Shown here: piece after piece, positions 1 through 8,134 of the stretch | Position numbering within the stretch: the first letter of the stretch is position 1 | Layout: every line of letters begins with the position of its first letter | From: Mucilaginibacter mallensis | GTDB taxonomy: Bacteria; Bacteroidota; Bacteroidia; Sphingobacteriales; Sphingobacteriaceae | Length of the DNA stretch: 64,000 bases | NCBI RefSeq assembly: GCF_900105165.1 | Contig: NZ_LT629740.1 | Coordinates: 5,949,957 to 6,013,956, forward strand | Direction of reading: 5' to 3' | Translations under genes and position numbers: made by a program | The notes under the pieces: model-generated | Seen by the model: only the letters and a program-made list of their open reading frames with translations | What the model was told of the DNA's origin: nothing | Database searches by the model: none

Positions 1-734
1 TCAACAAAAAACACCTGCTCATCATAACCCATTATGTGCATAAAACCATAATTCATGCGGAAGAGCCCCGGGTGTTTATCAGTTGCCAGTAAAGCAGCCT
101 CAATAGCCAGCGTGCCTGAACCACACATCGGGTTGATGAATGTGCTGTTTCTATCCCAATTGGTAGCTATAATGGTTGATGCCGCCAAAGCCTCCAGCAT
201 TGGTGCCTTGCCAGGTATCTTACGATAGCTGTGCTTAGCAAGCGTTTCGCCCGATGTATCCAGGAATATTTCGGCCTTATCATCCTGCCAGTACAGGTGT
301 ACAACGGTTTTGTTGCCGTCGGCGCCTGAGTTTGGGCGTAATCCTTTTATGGATTTGATCCGGTCGGCAATAGCATCCTTTACTTTAACATTAGCAAAAA
401 GCGGTGTAAGGATATGCTCGTTGTTAACATTTGAGGTAACAGAAAAATAGCCCGAAAAATCGATCAATTTTTCCCATTCAATCTCAACCAGGTTGTCATA
501 TAGTTCTTTGGGATCGTCCGCCTTAAAGCTCTTTAATAAATAAAGTACCTGGCTGGCACAGCGCAGGTTAAGATTTAGGGCGATACAATCGTCAACGGTA
601 CCTGTAAGCTCTATGCCGGTTTGAAAAACGCGGTCGGGCGTAAATCCCAATGCCTCAACTTCTTGTTGAAGATAAGGGGATAGCCTTTTGTTACAGGTTA
701 TGATTATTTTACTTTCGGTGTGGAAAACTTGCAT
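1..734 (-). CDS. THUMP-domain class I SAM-dependent RNA methyltransferase (3' end cut off)
   Basis: The reading frame starts at the ATG at 734 (MQVFHTESK) and runs off the left edge, so only about 244 N-terminal residues are visible. An N-terminal ferredoxin-like/THUMP region is followed by NPMCGSGT at residues 201-208, the SAM-binding motif of RlmL/Trm14-type 23S rRNA or tRNA guanine-N2 methyltransferases. The product should methylate a guanine in structured RNA in the cytoplasm; the exact substrate cannot be told. It is divergent from the DUF3127 gene. The C-terminal catalytic NPPY-type motif lies outside the window. Confidence 0.88.
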   Translation of the reverse strand, partial: MQVFHTESKIIITCNKRLSPYLQQEVEALGFTPDRVFQTGIELTGTVDDCIALNLNLRCASQVLYLLKSFKADDPKELYDNLVEIEWEKLIDFSGYFSVTSNVNNEHILTPLFANVKVKDAIADRIKSIKGLRPNSGADGNKTVVHLYWQDDKAEIFLDTSGETLAKHSYRKIPGKAPMLEALAASTIIATNWDRNSTFINPMCGSGTLAIEAALLATDKHPGLFRMNYGFMHIMGYDEQVFFV

Positions 735-817
735 GATATTTTTGCGAATTTATGAATTAAATATCCCCCATTTTAATTTCATACCATTAACTTTACATTT
801 TAATACTTTTTAAAGCT

Positions 818-1180
818 ATGGAAATTAAAGGTAAGGTACATGAAGTGGCTCCAACCGTACAGGTTACTGAATCACTTAAGAAGAGAGAACTGATACTTGA
901 ATATATTGAAAACCCTCAATATCCCGAATATTTAAAGTTCGAGGCGATACAGGATCGTTGCAATTTGTTGGATAGTGTTAAGGTAGGCGATGATGTTGAA
1001 GTGTTCTTCAACCTTAAAGGCCGCCCATGGACCGATAAGGCCGGGAAAAAGAGCTATTTTAACTCTATGCAATTATGGAAAGTGAACGTATTGGCAGGCG
1101 CTAACAGCGCAGCTGCACCAGCATATGCACCTCCTGCTGATATCAGCTCAGCACCTGAGGATGATGATTTGCCGTTTTAA
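818..1180 (+). CDS. DUF3127 protein with SSB-like acidic C-terminal tail
   Basis: A 120-residue protein. Residues 1-92 match the DUF3127 family by recognition (MEIKGKVHEV at the start, then a compact beta-rich domain ending near SMQLWKVNVL). An Ala/Pro-rich linker follows, and the last residues are PEDDDLPF. That tail closely resembles the acidic C-terminal peptide of single-stranded DNA-binding protein (DDDIPF in E. coli), which recruits replication and repair proteins. Family function is unknown. A role in ssDNA metabolism is inferred from the tail alone. A TAnnTTTG-like box lies at 737-744. Confidence 0.85.
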   Translation: MEIKGKVHEVAPTVQVTESLKKRELILEYIENPQYPEYLKFEAIQDRCNLLDSVKVGDDVEVFFNLKGRPWTDKAGKKSYFNSMQLWKVNVLAGANSAAAPAYAPPADISSAPEDDDLPF

Positions 1181-1365
1181 TTGAGTTTGCAGTTGGTAGT
1201 GGGCAGTTTGCAGTGAACAGTTAATAGTTTGCAGCAGGCAGTCCTCAGTTTGCTGATAAACATTAAGCATACTAAAATAAAAGAGAGCTATAAATATTTA
1301 TAGCTCTCTTTTTATGTGGCCTATTGCCAACTGAGGACTGCTTACTGCAAACTGCCCGCTGAAGA
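1181..1365. repeat. Heptad-unit hairpin element H1 between convergent genes
   Basis: The left arm (about 1189-1254) is a run of diverging 7-bp units of the form GCAGTTT. The right arm (about 1325-1365) is a run of 7-bp units of the complementary form TGCAAAC. The arms can pair. Between them sits a perfect 30-bp palindrome (1281-1310). No coding potential seen. Confidence 0.7.
1281..1314. terminator. Bidirectional intrinsic terminator
   Basis: A perfect 30-bp palindrome (AAGAGAGCTATAAA and its complement) is flanked by A residues on the left and T residues on the right. It lies between the convergent ends of the DUF3127 gene and the gene ending at 1366, so it can end transcription from both sides. 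Confidence 0.8.
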
Positions 1366-2130
1366 CTACATCTGGTCCTTATATATCTTTTTCACGGCAA
1401 GCTTATCGCCTTGTTTTATGCGCAGGTAATAAATACCGTTTAAGCCAAGCGGGAAAGTTTTACTGAAACTGCCTTTTAAAGCCTTATCGCTCCATATTAC
1501 ATTTCCCTTGCTATCTTTAAGCATTACTTCGGCTATAGCTTTTGATGGCAGGTTGAACATCAAAACAGTTATCCCTGCTGAAAATTCAGGTACTATGTTC
1601 AAATCGGTTACGTCTAATTTATCCAGTTGTGCTTTTTCAGGTGTGCTGGCCATATTGTTTAGCGGGCCGCTGGGTTCTGTTACACGGTAGCTTACATGTG
1701 TGCTAACACCATTATTGTCAGTAGTTATGTAATTAAAGTCCTGGGTGTTTTTACGGCTGAAATCCATCATCGGGTCTTCGGTCATCGTTTTAGACCGCCA
1801 TTGCTCCCTGTTCATTTTACCGGCGGTTGAATCCTTAAACCTGTATTTCATCACCACGGTTTTATGGCGGGTATTACTAGCTATAACAGGTGCCTGACCA
1901 GGAACGCTCTTTATTGCGGCTATTTGCCCGATATCTTTTAGGGCAGCCTGTCTTTCTTTTCCTGATAGCTGTTTAATGTTCGTGCCATTTATTGTAGTAT
2001 CACCATTAACAATAGTGATCTGCTCATCCTTGGTGCTTTGGCCAAAAACTAATGGGGGTAAACCTAATACGGCAAACAAACTCAATGTGAAAATGAATTC
2101 AAAACCAGGTTTTATTATCGACTTTTTCAT
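1366..2130 (-). CDS. Secreted protein with T9SS-like C-terminal domain, function unknown
   Basis: A 254-residue protein with an N-terminal signal peptide (residues 1-30, ending near LPPLVFGQS). The middle shows no recognised enzyme motif. The last 80 residues have the pattern of a type A T9SS sorting domain: a segment like a periplasmic beta strand, KDSKGNVIW, a GLNGIYYLRI strand and a final KKIYKD. Export through the outer membrane by type IX secretion is inferred from this tail. It is convergent with the DUF3127 gene and divergent from the histidine kinase gene. Confidence 0.7.
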   Translation of the reverse strand: MKKSIIKPGFEFIFTLSLFAVLGLPPLVFGQSTKDEQITIVNGDTTINGTNIKQLSGKERQAALKDIGQIAAIKSVPGQAPVIASNTRHKTVVMKYRFKDSTAGKMNREQWRSKTMTEDPMMDFSRKNTQDFNYITTDNNGVSTHVSYRVTEPSGPLNNMASTPEKAQLDKLDVTDLNIVPEFSAGITVLMFNLPSKAIAEVMLKDSKGNVIWSDKALKGSFSKTFPLGLNGIYYLRIKQGDKLAVKKIYKDQM

Positions 2131-2272
2131 GGGGTATTTATTTTTGTAATGTCAAAGTTAGCAAACAGTTGTATGCCAATATGTAACAACAACGTTATAA
2201 TGTATAATATTGTGTTAAAATTTGTTAAAAGGAACACTTCTCTGTTTATTTAAAATATTTTTGCTTTAATAC

Positions 2273-4093
2273 ATGAAAAAGCGAAGTATCGGTATAATCA
2301 TCGGGCTAATGAGTTTTGCCTTAATAGGAGTAATTGCTATGCAGTTATACTTCCTGTGGCAATCTTATGATATGCAGTCGAAACTTTTCGACCGCTCGGT
2401 TAGTGAGGCGCTTAGTAATGTGGTGGCCAAGGTTGATAAACAGGATGCTATTAACTTTTTGAATGAGAAGGCACAAAACCATATCCAGGCACAATTGAGT
2501 TACACTGCATCAAAAAGAGCAGCCGGTAATACTGAGAATCCCAATTTTCCGCTTTATAAAAAATCAAGAAAACACTTAACAAACCGCGAACGCCGGATAG
2601 CCTTATTGCGCGATAGCCTTAGGCGCATGATGGCTAATAATGAGCTGGAAGGGCTTATACAAAACGGCTCTATAAAATTCCAGTTACGTATTGATGAATA
2701 TACTGATGAGTTTGGAGAGGTGCACGGCCGTATTGCGCCGGTAATACTGCGCAGCGATAAGATAACCACATCAATAAACGAAAAAAAGCCGCAAAAGCTG
2801 CATAAATATGATACCCTGCTTGTTAGATATACCGACCCGCAGTTTGGCAACCAGGTAATATCGGTACCGCAAATAAACCCTTTATGGCAGCAGGATCATG
2901 ACCGCAAGCAAAGGGAAAAACAGTTCAGGCTGGTGCAAAAGATGCTGGAAACAGATTCATTACAAAACCTTAACAACGGCCACACACAAACAGCGGTAAT
3001 TGCTAATCTGGCAGAGGAATATCAAAATTTAGGTCAGCCATTACGCCGTCGTATCAATGCCATCTGGATCGATTCATTACTGCGTTATGAGCTGCATAAT
3101 CAAGGTATTAACCTGCCTTTCAGCGTAGAGATATTAACAGCAAATAACGACTCGCTCATATTTTCAAAAGCGATGGATACTACCGGGGCGAAACCGGTGT
3201 TTACGGCTGCAGATACCTATCAAACATCCATATTCAGCAAGGATGTGATCCGTGACCCTGGTAAGATCAAGCTGGCGTTTCCTCAGAAAAATTCCTTAAT
3301 ATTAACCAAGATGACGGCCAATATGGCAACAACCGGAGGTTTGCTTTTTGTGCTGATATTTTGCTTTGGTTATACCATATTCTCCATCATCAGGCAAAAG
3401 AAAGTATCTGAGATGAAAACTGATTTCATCAATAACATGACCCACGAGTTTAAAACGCCTGTATCAACCATAATGATAGCCAGCGAGGCTTTAAAGGATC
3501 ATGAAATAGTGGCGGATGCAAGCCGTGTATCAAGGCTGGCTAATATCATTTATGAAGAAAACGCCCGCTTGGGTAGCCATATTGAACGTGTGCTGAACGT
3601 AGCCCGGATTGAGAAGAACGATTTTAAACTGGATAAAAAACCATTGGATGTAAATGAGATGATCTCGATTGTGATTGATAGCATGCAGCTTAAACTGCAG
3701 AAACACAATGTGATATTATCAATGAACCTGGATGCCATAAACGCTATAGTTTTGGCTGATGAGCTTCACTTCTCCAACCTGATATATAATCTTATAGATA
3801 ACGCCATAAAATACAGCACAGGTACGCCTGAAATTACCATCAGCACCGCTAATAAAACCGATCAGATCGTCATTAAAGTGGCTGATAAGGGTATAGGTAT
3901 GAGCCGTGATCAGCAAACAAAAATATTTGAGCAATTCTACCGCATACCTACCGGTAATTTACATGATGTTAAAGGCTTTGGCCTGGGATTAAGCTATGTA
4001 AATACGATAGTAAAAAGACTAAATGGCGTTATCAGCGTAAGATCTGAAAAAGATAAAGGCTCGGATTTTGAATTGAAATTTCCGTTAGCATAA
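2273..4093 (+). CDS. Membrane-bound sensor histidine kinase
   Basis: 606 residues. Transmembrane segments lie near residues 7-29 and 350-375 and bracket a periplasmic sensor region of about 320 residues. The cytoplasmic part has an H-box (MTHEFKTPVST, phospho-accepting H391), an N-box (LIDNAIKYS, about 508-516), a G1 box (DKGIGMS) and a G2 box (GFGLGLSYV). It should autophosphorylate and pass phosphate to the response regulator encoded 111 bp downstream. A TATTTTTG box ends 10 nt before the start codon. The sensed signal is unknown. Confidence 0.92.
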   Translation: MKKRSIGIIIGLMSFALIGVIAMQLYFLWQSYDMQSKLFDRSVSEALSNVVAKVDKQDAINFLNEKAQNHIQAQLSYTASKRAAGNTENPNFPLYKKSRKHLTNRERRIALLRDSLRRMMANNELEGLIQNGSIKFQLRIDEYTDEFGEVHGRIAPVILRSDKITTSINEKKPQKLHKYDTLLVRYTDPQFGNQVISVPQINPLWQQDHDRKQREKQFRLVQKMLETDSLQNLNNGHTQTAVIANLAEEYQNLGQPLRRRINAIWIDSLLRYELHNQGINLPFSVEILTANNDSLIFSKAMDTTGAKPVFTAADTYQTSIFSKDVIRDPGKIKLAFPQKNSLILTKMTANMATTGGLLFVLIFCFGYTIFSIIRQKKVSEMKTDFINNMTHEFKTPVSTIMIASEALKDHEIVADASRVSRLANIIYEENARLGSHIERVLNVARIEKNDFKLDKKPLDVNEMISIVIDSMQLKLQKHNVILSMNLDAINAIVLADELHFSNLIYNLIDNAIKYSTGTPEITISTANKTDQIVIKVADKGIGMSRDQQTKIFEQFYRIPTGNLHDVKGFGLGLSYVNTIVKRLNGVISVRSEKDKGSDFELKFPLA

Positions 4094-4096
4094 ATA

Positions 4097-4194
4097 AGTC
4101 GGAAAGACCGGGAGTCGGAAAGTCCGAAAGAAGGTTGGACGTATACAGACATAAAATAATCTTCCGGACTTTCGGTCTTACCGACTTCCGGACT
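4097..4194. repeat. Octad-unit hairpin element H2 between kinase and regulator genes
   Basis: The left arm (4097-4130) is four 8-bp units, AGTCGGAA, AGACCGGG, AGTCGGAA, AGTCCGAA. The right arm (4161-4194) is CTTCCGGA, CTTTCGGT, CTTACCGA, CTTCCGGA. The arms are complementary over most of their length and would form a long hairpin in the mRNA between the two cistrons. Confidence 0.7.
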
Positions 4195-4204
4195 AAATAA
4201 ACAC

Positions 4205-4897
4205 ATGAAAAAAATATTACTGGTTGAAGATGATCCGAACCTTGGTTTACTGCTACAGGATTACCTGCAGCTAAAAGGGAAATTCGATGTTGTTTTATGC
4301 AAGGATGGCGAAGAAGGATTGCGCGCTTTTACCAAACAAACCTATGACCTGCTCATACTTGATGTAATGATGCCCAAAAAGGATGGCTTTACACTGGGAA
4401 AGGAAATAAGAAAGATAAACAGCTACGTGCCTATAATTTTCGCTACGGCTAAGGGGATGATAGAGGACAAGATGCAGGCGTTTAATTTAGGCGGTGATGA
4501 TTATATAACCAAGCCTTTCAGGATTGAAGAATTATTGCTGCGGATAAATGCCTTGTTGAAACGCACTGAAAATTCGGATAAAAAAGAAGAGGAAAAACAG
4601 TCGCACTTTAAAATAGGGCGTTACGAGTTTGATTATACCAACCAGATCATAACTATCGGCGATGGCCATCAAAAGCTCTCCACAAAAGAAGCTGAGCTTT
4701 TGCGCCTGCTGTGCCTGCGTAAAAACGAGGTGCTAACCCGGGAAGAGGCCTTGCTGAATATATGGCACGATGATAACTACTTTAATGGCCGCAGTATGGA
4801 TGTGTTTTTAAGTAAAATACGCAAGTATCTTAAAGACGACCCTAATGTGGAGATCATTAATGTACACGGGCGCGGTTATAAGCTGCTGATAAACTAA
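4205..4897 (+). CDS. OmpR-family response regulator
   Basis: 230 residues. The N-terminal receiver domain has the acidic pair D9-D10, the phosphorylated D53 in LLILDVMMP, the switch residue in FATAKG and the conserved Lys in YITKPF. From about residue 130 a winged-helix trans_reg_C DNA-binding domain runs to the end (LSTKEAELLRLL, GRGYKLL). It is the partner of the histidine kinase upstream. Its last 4 bp overlap the convergent VOC gene. Confidence 0.93.
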   Translation: MKKILLVEDDPNLGLLLQDYLQLKGKFDVVLCKDGEEGLRAFTKQTYDLLILDVMMPKKDGFTLGKEIRKINSYVPIIFATAKGMIEDKMQAFNLGGDDYITKPFRIEELLLRINALLKRTENSDKKEEEKQSHFKIGRYEFDYTNQIITIGDGHQKLSTKEAELLRLLCLRKNEVLTREEALLNIWHDDNYFNGRSMDVFLSKIRKYLKDDPNVEIINVHGRGYKLLIN

Positions 4898-5244
4898 TCG
4901 TTTATCTCTTCGCCAAAGTGGATGATGTTACCATTATTATCCAGTATGCTGAACTGTTTCATTTTCCAGGGCATTTCCTGTAGTTTGCCATTTGGGTGAA
5001 TTACACCAAGCGGCTCAAGTTCGGCATACAGTTTATCAACATCGGTTACATTAATATAACAGCCGGTAGCTTTAGGGATCTCCGGGTCCTTACAGGGCCA
5101 TAAATGCAGGATAATTTTGTCGCGCCCTAATATCAAATACCCCTCCCAGCTGGAGTAGAAAGTGAAACCTAATTTTTGGGTATAGAAACTTATGGTTTCC
5201 TGTTCATTTAATGAAGCTAAAACTGGTACTGCTGATTTGAGCAT
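4894..5244 (-). CDS. VOC-family (glyoxalase/bleomycin-resistance fold) protein
   Basis: 116 residues, the usual length for a one-module VOC protein. It has the pattern of an N-terminal PVLASLNEQETISFYTQKLGF and C-terminal FSILDNNGNIIHFGE, with a metal-binding His and Glu near the end. Members bind or modify small molecules such as drugs or thiol adducts; the substrate is unknown. Its end overlaps the end of the response regulator gene by 4 bp on the opposite strand. Confidence 0.85.
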   Translation of the reverse strand: MLKSAVPVLASLNEQETISFYTQKLGFTFYSSWEGYLILGRDKIILHLWPCKDPEIPKATGCYINVTDVDKLYAELEPLGVIHPNGKLQEMPWKMKQFSILDNNGNIIHFGEEIND

Positions 5245-5262
5245 ATGTTAGGGGGTATGTCT

Positions 5263-5487
5263 TTACGTATTTGATTTATTTTGTTCTTCTATGCTCCACG
5301 CCTTAAAATAGGTTCTATCTAATGGTGGCGGCTGATTTTCCGGATAATTATAGGCAACGCTATTCAAATAATTAGCTATACGCAACCGTTCCTGCCACGT
5401 AAGTGATTGATAATAAGTTGCATGATCCGAAGCTTCTTCGGCGGTTTGCGCTTTAAAAGCGGTCCTGTCTAACCGAAATGTACTCAT
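5263..5487 (-). CDS. Small conserved hypothetical protein
   Basis: The start is placed at the ATG at 5487 (MSTFRLDRTAFKAQT), giving 74 residues. An upstream ATG is possible, but a TATATTTG box (5491-5498) ends only 3 nt before 5487, which makes the longer form unlikely. The protein repeats a motif, LDRTAFKAQ near the start and LDRTYFKAW near the end. Similar small proteins are common in Bacteroidota, often next to nucleotidyltransferase-type toxin genes; function is unknown. It follows the RES/Xre pair but has its own promoter. Confidence 0.7.
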   Translation of the reverse strand: MSTFRLDRTAFKAQTAEEASDHATYYQSLTWQERLRIANYLNSVAYNYPENQPPPLDRTYFKAWSIEEQNKSNT

Positions 5488-5490
5488 ATT

Positions 5491-5498
5491 CAAATATA
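5491..5498 (-). promoter_or_regulatory. Bacteroidota -7 box, 3 nt before the start codon
   Basis: TATATTTG on the minus strand fits TAnnTTTG. Only 3 nt separate it from the ATG at 5487, so the transcript would be leaderless. Confidence 0.5.
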
Positions 5499-5541
5499 CT
5501 TCAAAAAAGCCTTGTAACAACGTAATTTTGGTGTGTATTAT

Positions 5542-5991
5542 TTAATTCTTTATCCTGTCATCAAATACAAAAGGCTGTGCTTTTATCAGCCTGATAGATG
5601 CAAAATCCTGATGATTTGGGTTGATCAAATAATTAACCTCCTCGTTTACTATGGATGATGGTACCTGTAGTATGGCCGACTCATTTTCCCTGATCCATCT
5701 TTCGCCAATGCTTTGGGTTATGGTCATTTGGTCAAAGTCTGTCCAGTTTTTGGGGAGGTCGTCAAGGGAGATGGTTTTTATTTTGATATGATCGGGGCAT
5801 TCAATGGTTAGGATGCTGAACAGTTGGCTAAGCCCTACCTGGTTGCGGTGTACAACATTTTCAAGACAAGCCAATGAGCGCGATGAAGCGGTATAGATCA
5901 TCTCCACCTCGTTAGGATTCCAGCGCGCGGCCCTGCCCGAGGCAATTAGTTTGCCTGCATATTTAGCAAGTGCTATCCTGTATACTAACAT
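5542..5991 (-). CDS. RES-domain toxin (NAD-degrading family)
   Basis: 149 residues spanning a RES domain: YRIAL near the start, then SGRAARWN, IYTASSRSLACLENVVH, and a C-terminal part with PSSIVNEEVNYLINPNH and FVFDDR. The conserved Arg, Tyr, Glu and Ser of the fold are present. RES toxins act on NAD+ (phosphorolysis or hydrolysis) and stop growth. It starts 3 bp after the antitoxin gene in the same operon. The glycine-rich form usual before RWN is replaced by GRAARWN; whether that matters is unknown. Confidence 0.88.
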   Translation of the reverse strand: MLVYRIALAKYAGKLIASGRAARWNPNEVEMIYTASSRSLACLENVVHRNQVGLSQLFSILTIECPDHIKIKTISLDDLPKNWTDFDQMTITQSIGERWIRENESAILQVPSSIVNEEVNYLINPNHQDFASIRLIKAQPFVFDDRIKN

Positions 5992-5994
5992 GGT

Positions 5995-6489
5995 TTAAGC
6001 CAGATCGCCGAATTCAATGCGGGTAAGCTCCTCAGTGATTAATTGTATGCCGGTTATGGTATCCATTAAATCAAAGGGCAATTGCTTGCCAAGGCCATAG
6101 GAGGGCGTATTAAGCCATTGATGAAAAGCGTTGGCTGTACCGAAGATTTCAACACCCTTATCAAATAATGCGAATGATTTAAGTAGTTTTTCACTTAAAG
6201 CAGCATCAAGCGTTAGCTCACGGGTAACGTGGTTTTGTATGGTTTTAACAGTTGTTTTAAACGTTTCCTGAAACTCATCCTGTGTAAAACCTGATAACGA
6301 AAGAAAATCCAAAGCAGCTTTGGCATTCAACCCTTTTTTTGAACGGGTTAAGAGGCTGATATCATCAATATATGCCGGCCGGTAGCTATAAAAAACTTCA
6401 GGCTCTGCTAATAAGTTAGCAGCATGCTCAACCACATAAGGAGCATTTTTTTTAACTTTTGCAGATGTGCTTTTTTGTTTCGCAACCAT
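5995..6489 (-). CDS. Xre/MbcA/ParS-family antitoxin
   Basis: The start is placed at the ATG at 6489 (MVAKQKST), which has an AAGGAAA ribosome site; the 20-residue upstream extension lies within the promoter. Of 164 residues, the middle forms an Xre-like helix-turn-helix (GLNAKAALDFLSLSGFTQDEF), and the C-terminal part is the MbcA/ParS toxin-binding domain (FHQWLNTPSYGLGKQLPFDLM, TRIEFGD). It neutralises the RES toxin encoded next and very likely represses its own operon. Confidence 0.88.
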   Translation of the reverse strand: MVAKQKSTSAKVKKNAPYVVEHAANLLAEPEVFYSYRPAYIDDISLLTRSKKGLNAKAALDFLSLSGFTQDEFQETFKTTVKTIQNHVTRELTLDAALSEKLLKSFALFDKGVEIFGTANAFHQWLNTPSYGLGKQLPFDLMDTITGIQLITEELTRIEFGDLA

Positions 6490-6542
6490 AATTTCCTTTT
6501 TAATACTCAAATATAGAAATTTTTCCATAGAAAAAAGAAATA

Positions 6543-6568
6543 TTTCCACATTAAATTTAGTGTGGAAA
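6543..6568. promoter_or_regulatory. Palindromic operator candidate of the RES/Xre operon
   Basis: TTTCCACA and TGTGGAAA form an 8-bp inverted repeat with a 10-bp spacer, about 55 bp upstream of the antitoxin start. It is a likely binding site for the antitoxin dimer. Confidence 0.55.
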
Positions 6569-6594
6569 TCATATACTTGTTTAAGTACTAAACT

Positions 6595-7998
6595 TTAATT
6601 CAGCTCAATACGCTGATGCTGGTAGGGTATCTCTACATGCATAAAGCCATTTTCATTCAGCGTTTTACTGAAATGCTGCTGCACCTCGTATTCGCCATGT
6701 ACTAAAAAGAGCTGCTTCACTTTTGCAGGATCCTGGCAATTGAGGAAATGGAGCAAATCTTCATAATCGCCATGGGCGCTCATTGATTTTATGGAGCGCA
6801 CTTCGGCTTTAACTTCATATACTTCACCAAAAATATGCACCTCATGATCACCATACAGCAAACGGCCACCTAGTGAATTCGGCTCGCAATAGCCCACCAT
6901 TAAAATGGTGTTTTTTTGATTGCCGATATTATTCTTTATATGATGCTTTACCCTACCCGCCTCTGCCATGCCCGACGATGAGATGATCACGCAGGGCCTC
7001 GGGTCGCTGTTCAAAGCAATTGATTCCTCTGTCGATTCTATAAAACGGAGGCCCTTAAAGGCAAAAGGATTTGCATCAACCTTTAAAACATCGTTTACGG
7101 CTTTGTTATATACCTCTGGATGGTTCATTAATACCTCGGTTGCTTTTTCTGATAGCGGACTATCAACATAATAAGGTACATCGGGCAAAATTCCCTTTAG
7201 TTCCAGCGAGTTTAAGGCATAAAGCAATTCTTGTGTACGCCCAACGCTAAATGCGGGGATAATTACCTTCCCGTTTTTTACAAGACAGGTTTGTTTAATT
7301 ATCTCAAGTAAAGCATCGGCAATGGGTTCCAATTGTTTATGCAGCGAATCGCCATAGGTTGATTCCAGCAAAATATAATCAGCCTGCGGAAAGGTTTGTG
7401 GACTTTTCAGCAGCAGATCGCCATAGCGGCCAACATCGCCGCTAAAAGTTATATTGGTATACTTGCCATTTTCTAGTATAGATAAATGTACAGCCGCACT
7501 ACCCAAAATATGCCCGGCATCAGTAAATTGAAATTTTATGCGTGATGTTATTTCAAATTCCTCGTGGTATTCAACAATTTTAAACAGGCGCATGGCATCC
7601 ATTACCTGCTCCTCGTCATATAAGGCCTCTAATAACGGCAGGCCTTTTCTGGCCCGGTGCTTATTGCTGTAAGCAACATCCTGCATTTGTATTTTGGCAG
7701 AATCCAGCAGAAGTATCCGCACCAGGTCCATGGTTGCCGATGTGCAATAGATAGGTCCCTCAAAACCCTCGGCAACAAGGCGCGGTATCAATCCGCAATG
7801 GTCAATATGTGCATGCGACAGGATCATATGGCCCACCTTTTTAGGGTTGAAACCGAAATGCTCATTCAACTCATCGGTTTGGTCACCCATACCCTGGAAC
7901 ATGCCGCAATCCAGCAACACTGTTGTGCCGTCGTTTAATTGAACTAAATGTTTACTGCCGGTAACGTTACGGGCAGCGCCATGGAAAGTTATATGCAT
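6595..7998 (-). CDS. Metallo-beta-lactamase/beta-CASP hydrolase (RNase-like)
   Basis: 467 residues. The metallo-beta-lactamase fold carries HAHIDH at residues 62-67 for two zinc ions. A beta-CASP domain and a C-terminal RNA-specificity region follow (SSSGMAEAGRVKHH; SAHGDYEDLLHFL; VHGE). This is the architecture of bacterial relatives of CPSF73 that cut RNA. The exact substrate is unknown. It lies upstream of the toxin-antitoxin operon on the same strand and is divergent from the BlaI gene. Confidence 0.9.
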   Translation of the reverse strand: MHITFHGAARNVTGSKHLVQLNDGTTVLLDCGMFQGMGDQTDELNEHFGFNPKKVGHMILSHAHIDHCGLIPRLVAEGFEGPIYCTSATMDLVRILLLDSAKIQMQDVAYSNKHRARKGLPLLEALYDEEQVMDAMRLFKIVEYHEEFEITSRIKFQFTDAGHILGSAAVHLSILENGKYTNITFSGDVGRYGDLLLKSPQTFPQADYILLESTYGDSLHKQLEPIADALLEIIKQTCLVKNGKVIIPAFSVGRTQELLYALNSLELKGILPDVPYYVDSPLSEKATEVLMNHPEVYNKAVNDVLKVDANPFAFKGLRFIESTEESIALNSDPRPCVIISSSGMAEAGRVKHHIKNNIGNQKNTILMVGYCEPNSLGGRLLYGDHEVHIFGEVYEVKAEVRSIKSMSAHGDYEDLLHFLNCQDPAKVKQLFLVHGEYEVQQHFSKTLNENGFMHVEIPYQHQRIELN

Positions 7999-8059
7999 TT
8001 GCTATTTTATAGGTTGAATTGAGAACTAAAGTAAGCTATAATAGTTTATAATTAAAAAC

Positions 8060-8107
8060 AACTAAAAATTTAGTTTGGAAATATCAAATATAACTAATAC
8101 CTTAGTT
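8060..8107. promoter_or_regulatory. Two tandem BlaI-type operators
   Basis: Two perfect 16-bp palindromes of the form AACTAA-N4-TTAGTT lie at 8060-8075 and 8092-8107, exactly 32 bp apart (about three helical turns). They sit between the divergent MBL gene and the BlaI gene. A further half site AACTAA is at 8024-8029. The BlaI-family protein encoded next is the obvious ligand. Confidence 0.75.
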
Positions 8108-8113
8108 TAAATT

Positions 8114-8121
8114 TATTTTTG
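8114..8121 (+). promoter_or_regulatory. -7 promoter box of the BlaI/M56 operon
   Basis: TATTTTTG fits TAnnTTTG, lies 13 nt before the BlaI start and directly follows the second operator. A repressor bound at the operators would block RNA polymerase. Confidence 0.5.
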
Positions 8122-8134
8122 ATCCCCTACAAAT

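Noticed and set aside
4097..4194. Possible CRISPR or phage attachment repeats
   Set aside because: Units are contiguous 8-mers without spacers and form two complementary arms.
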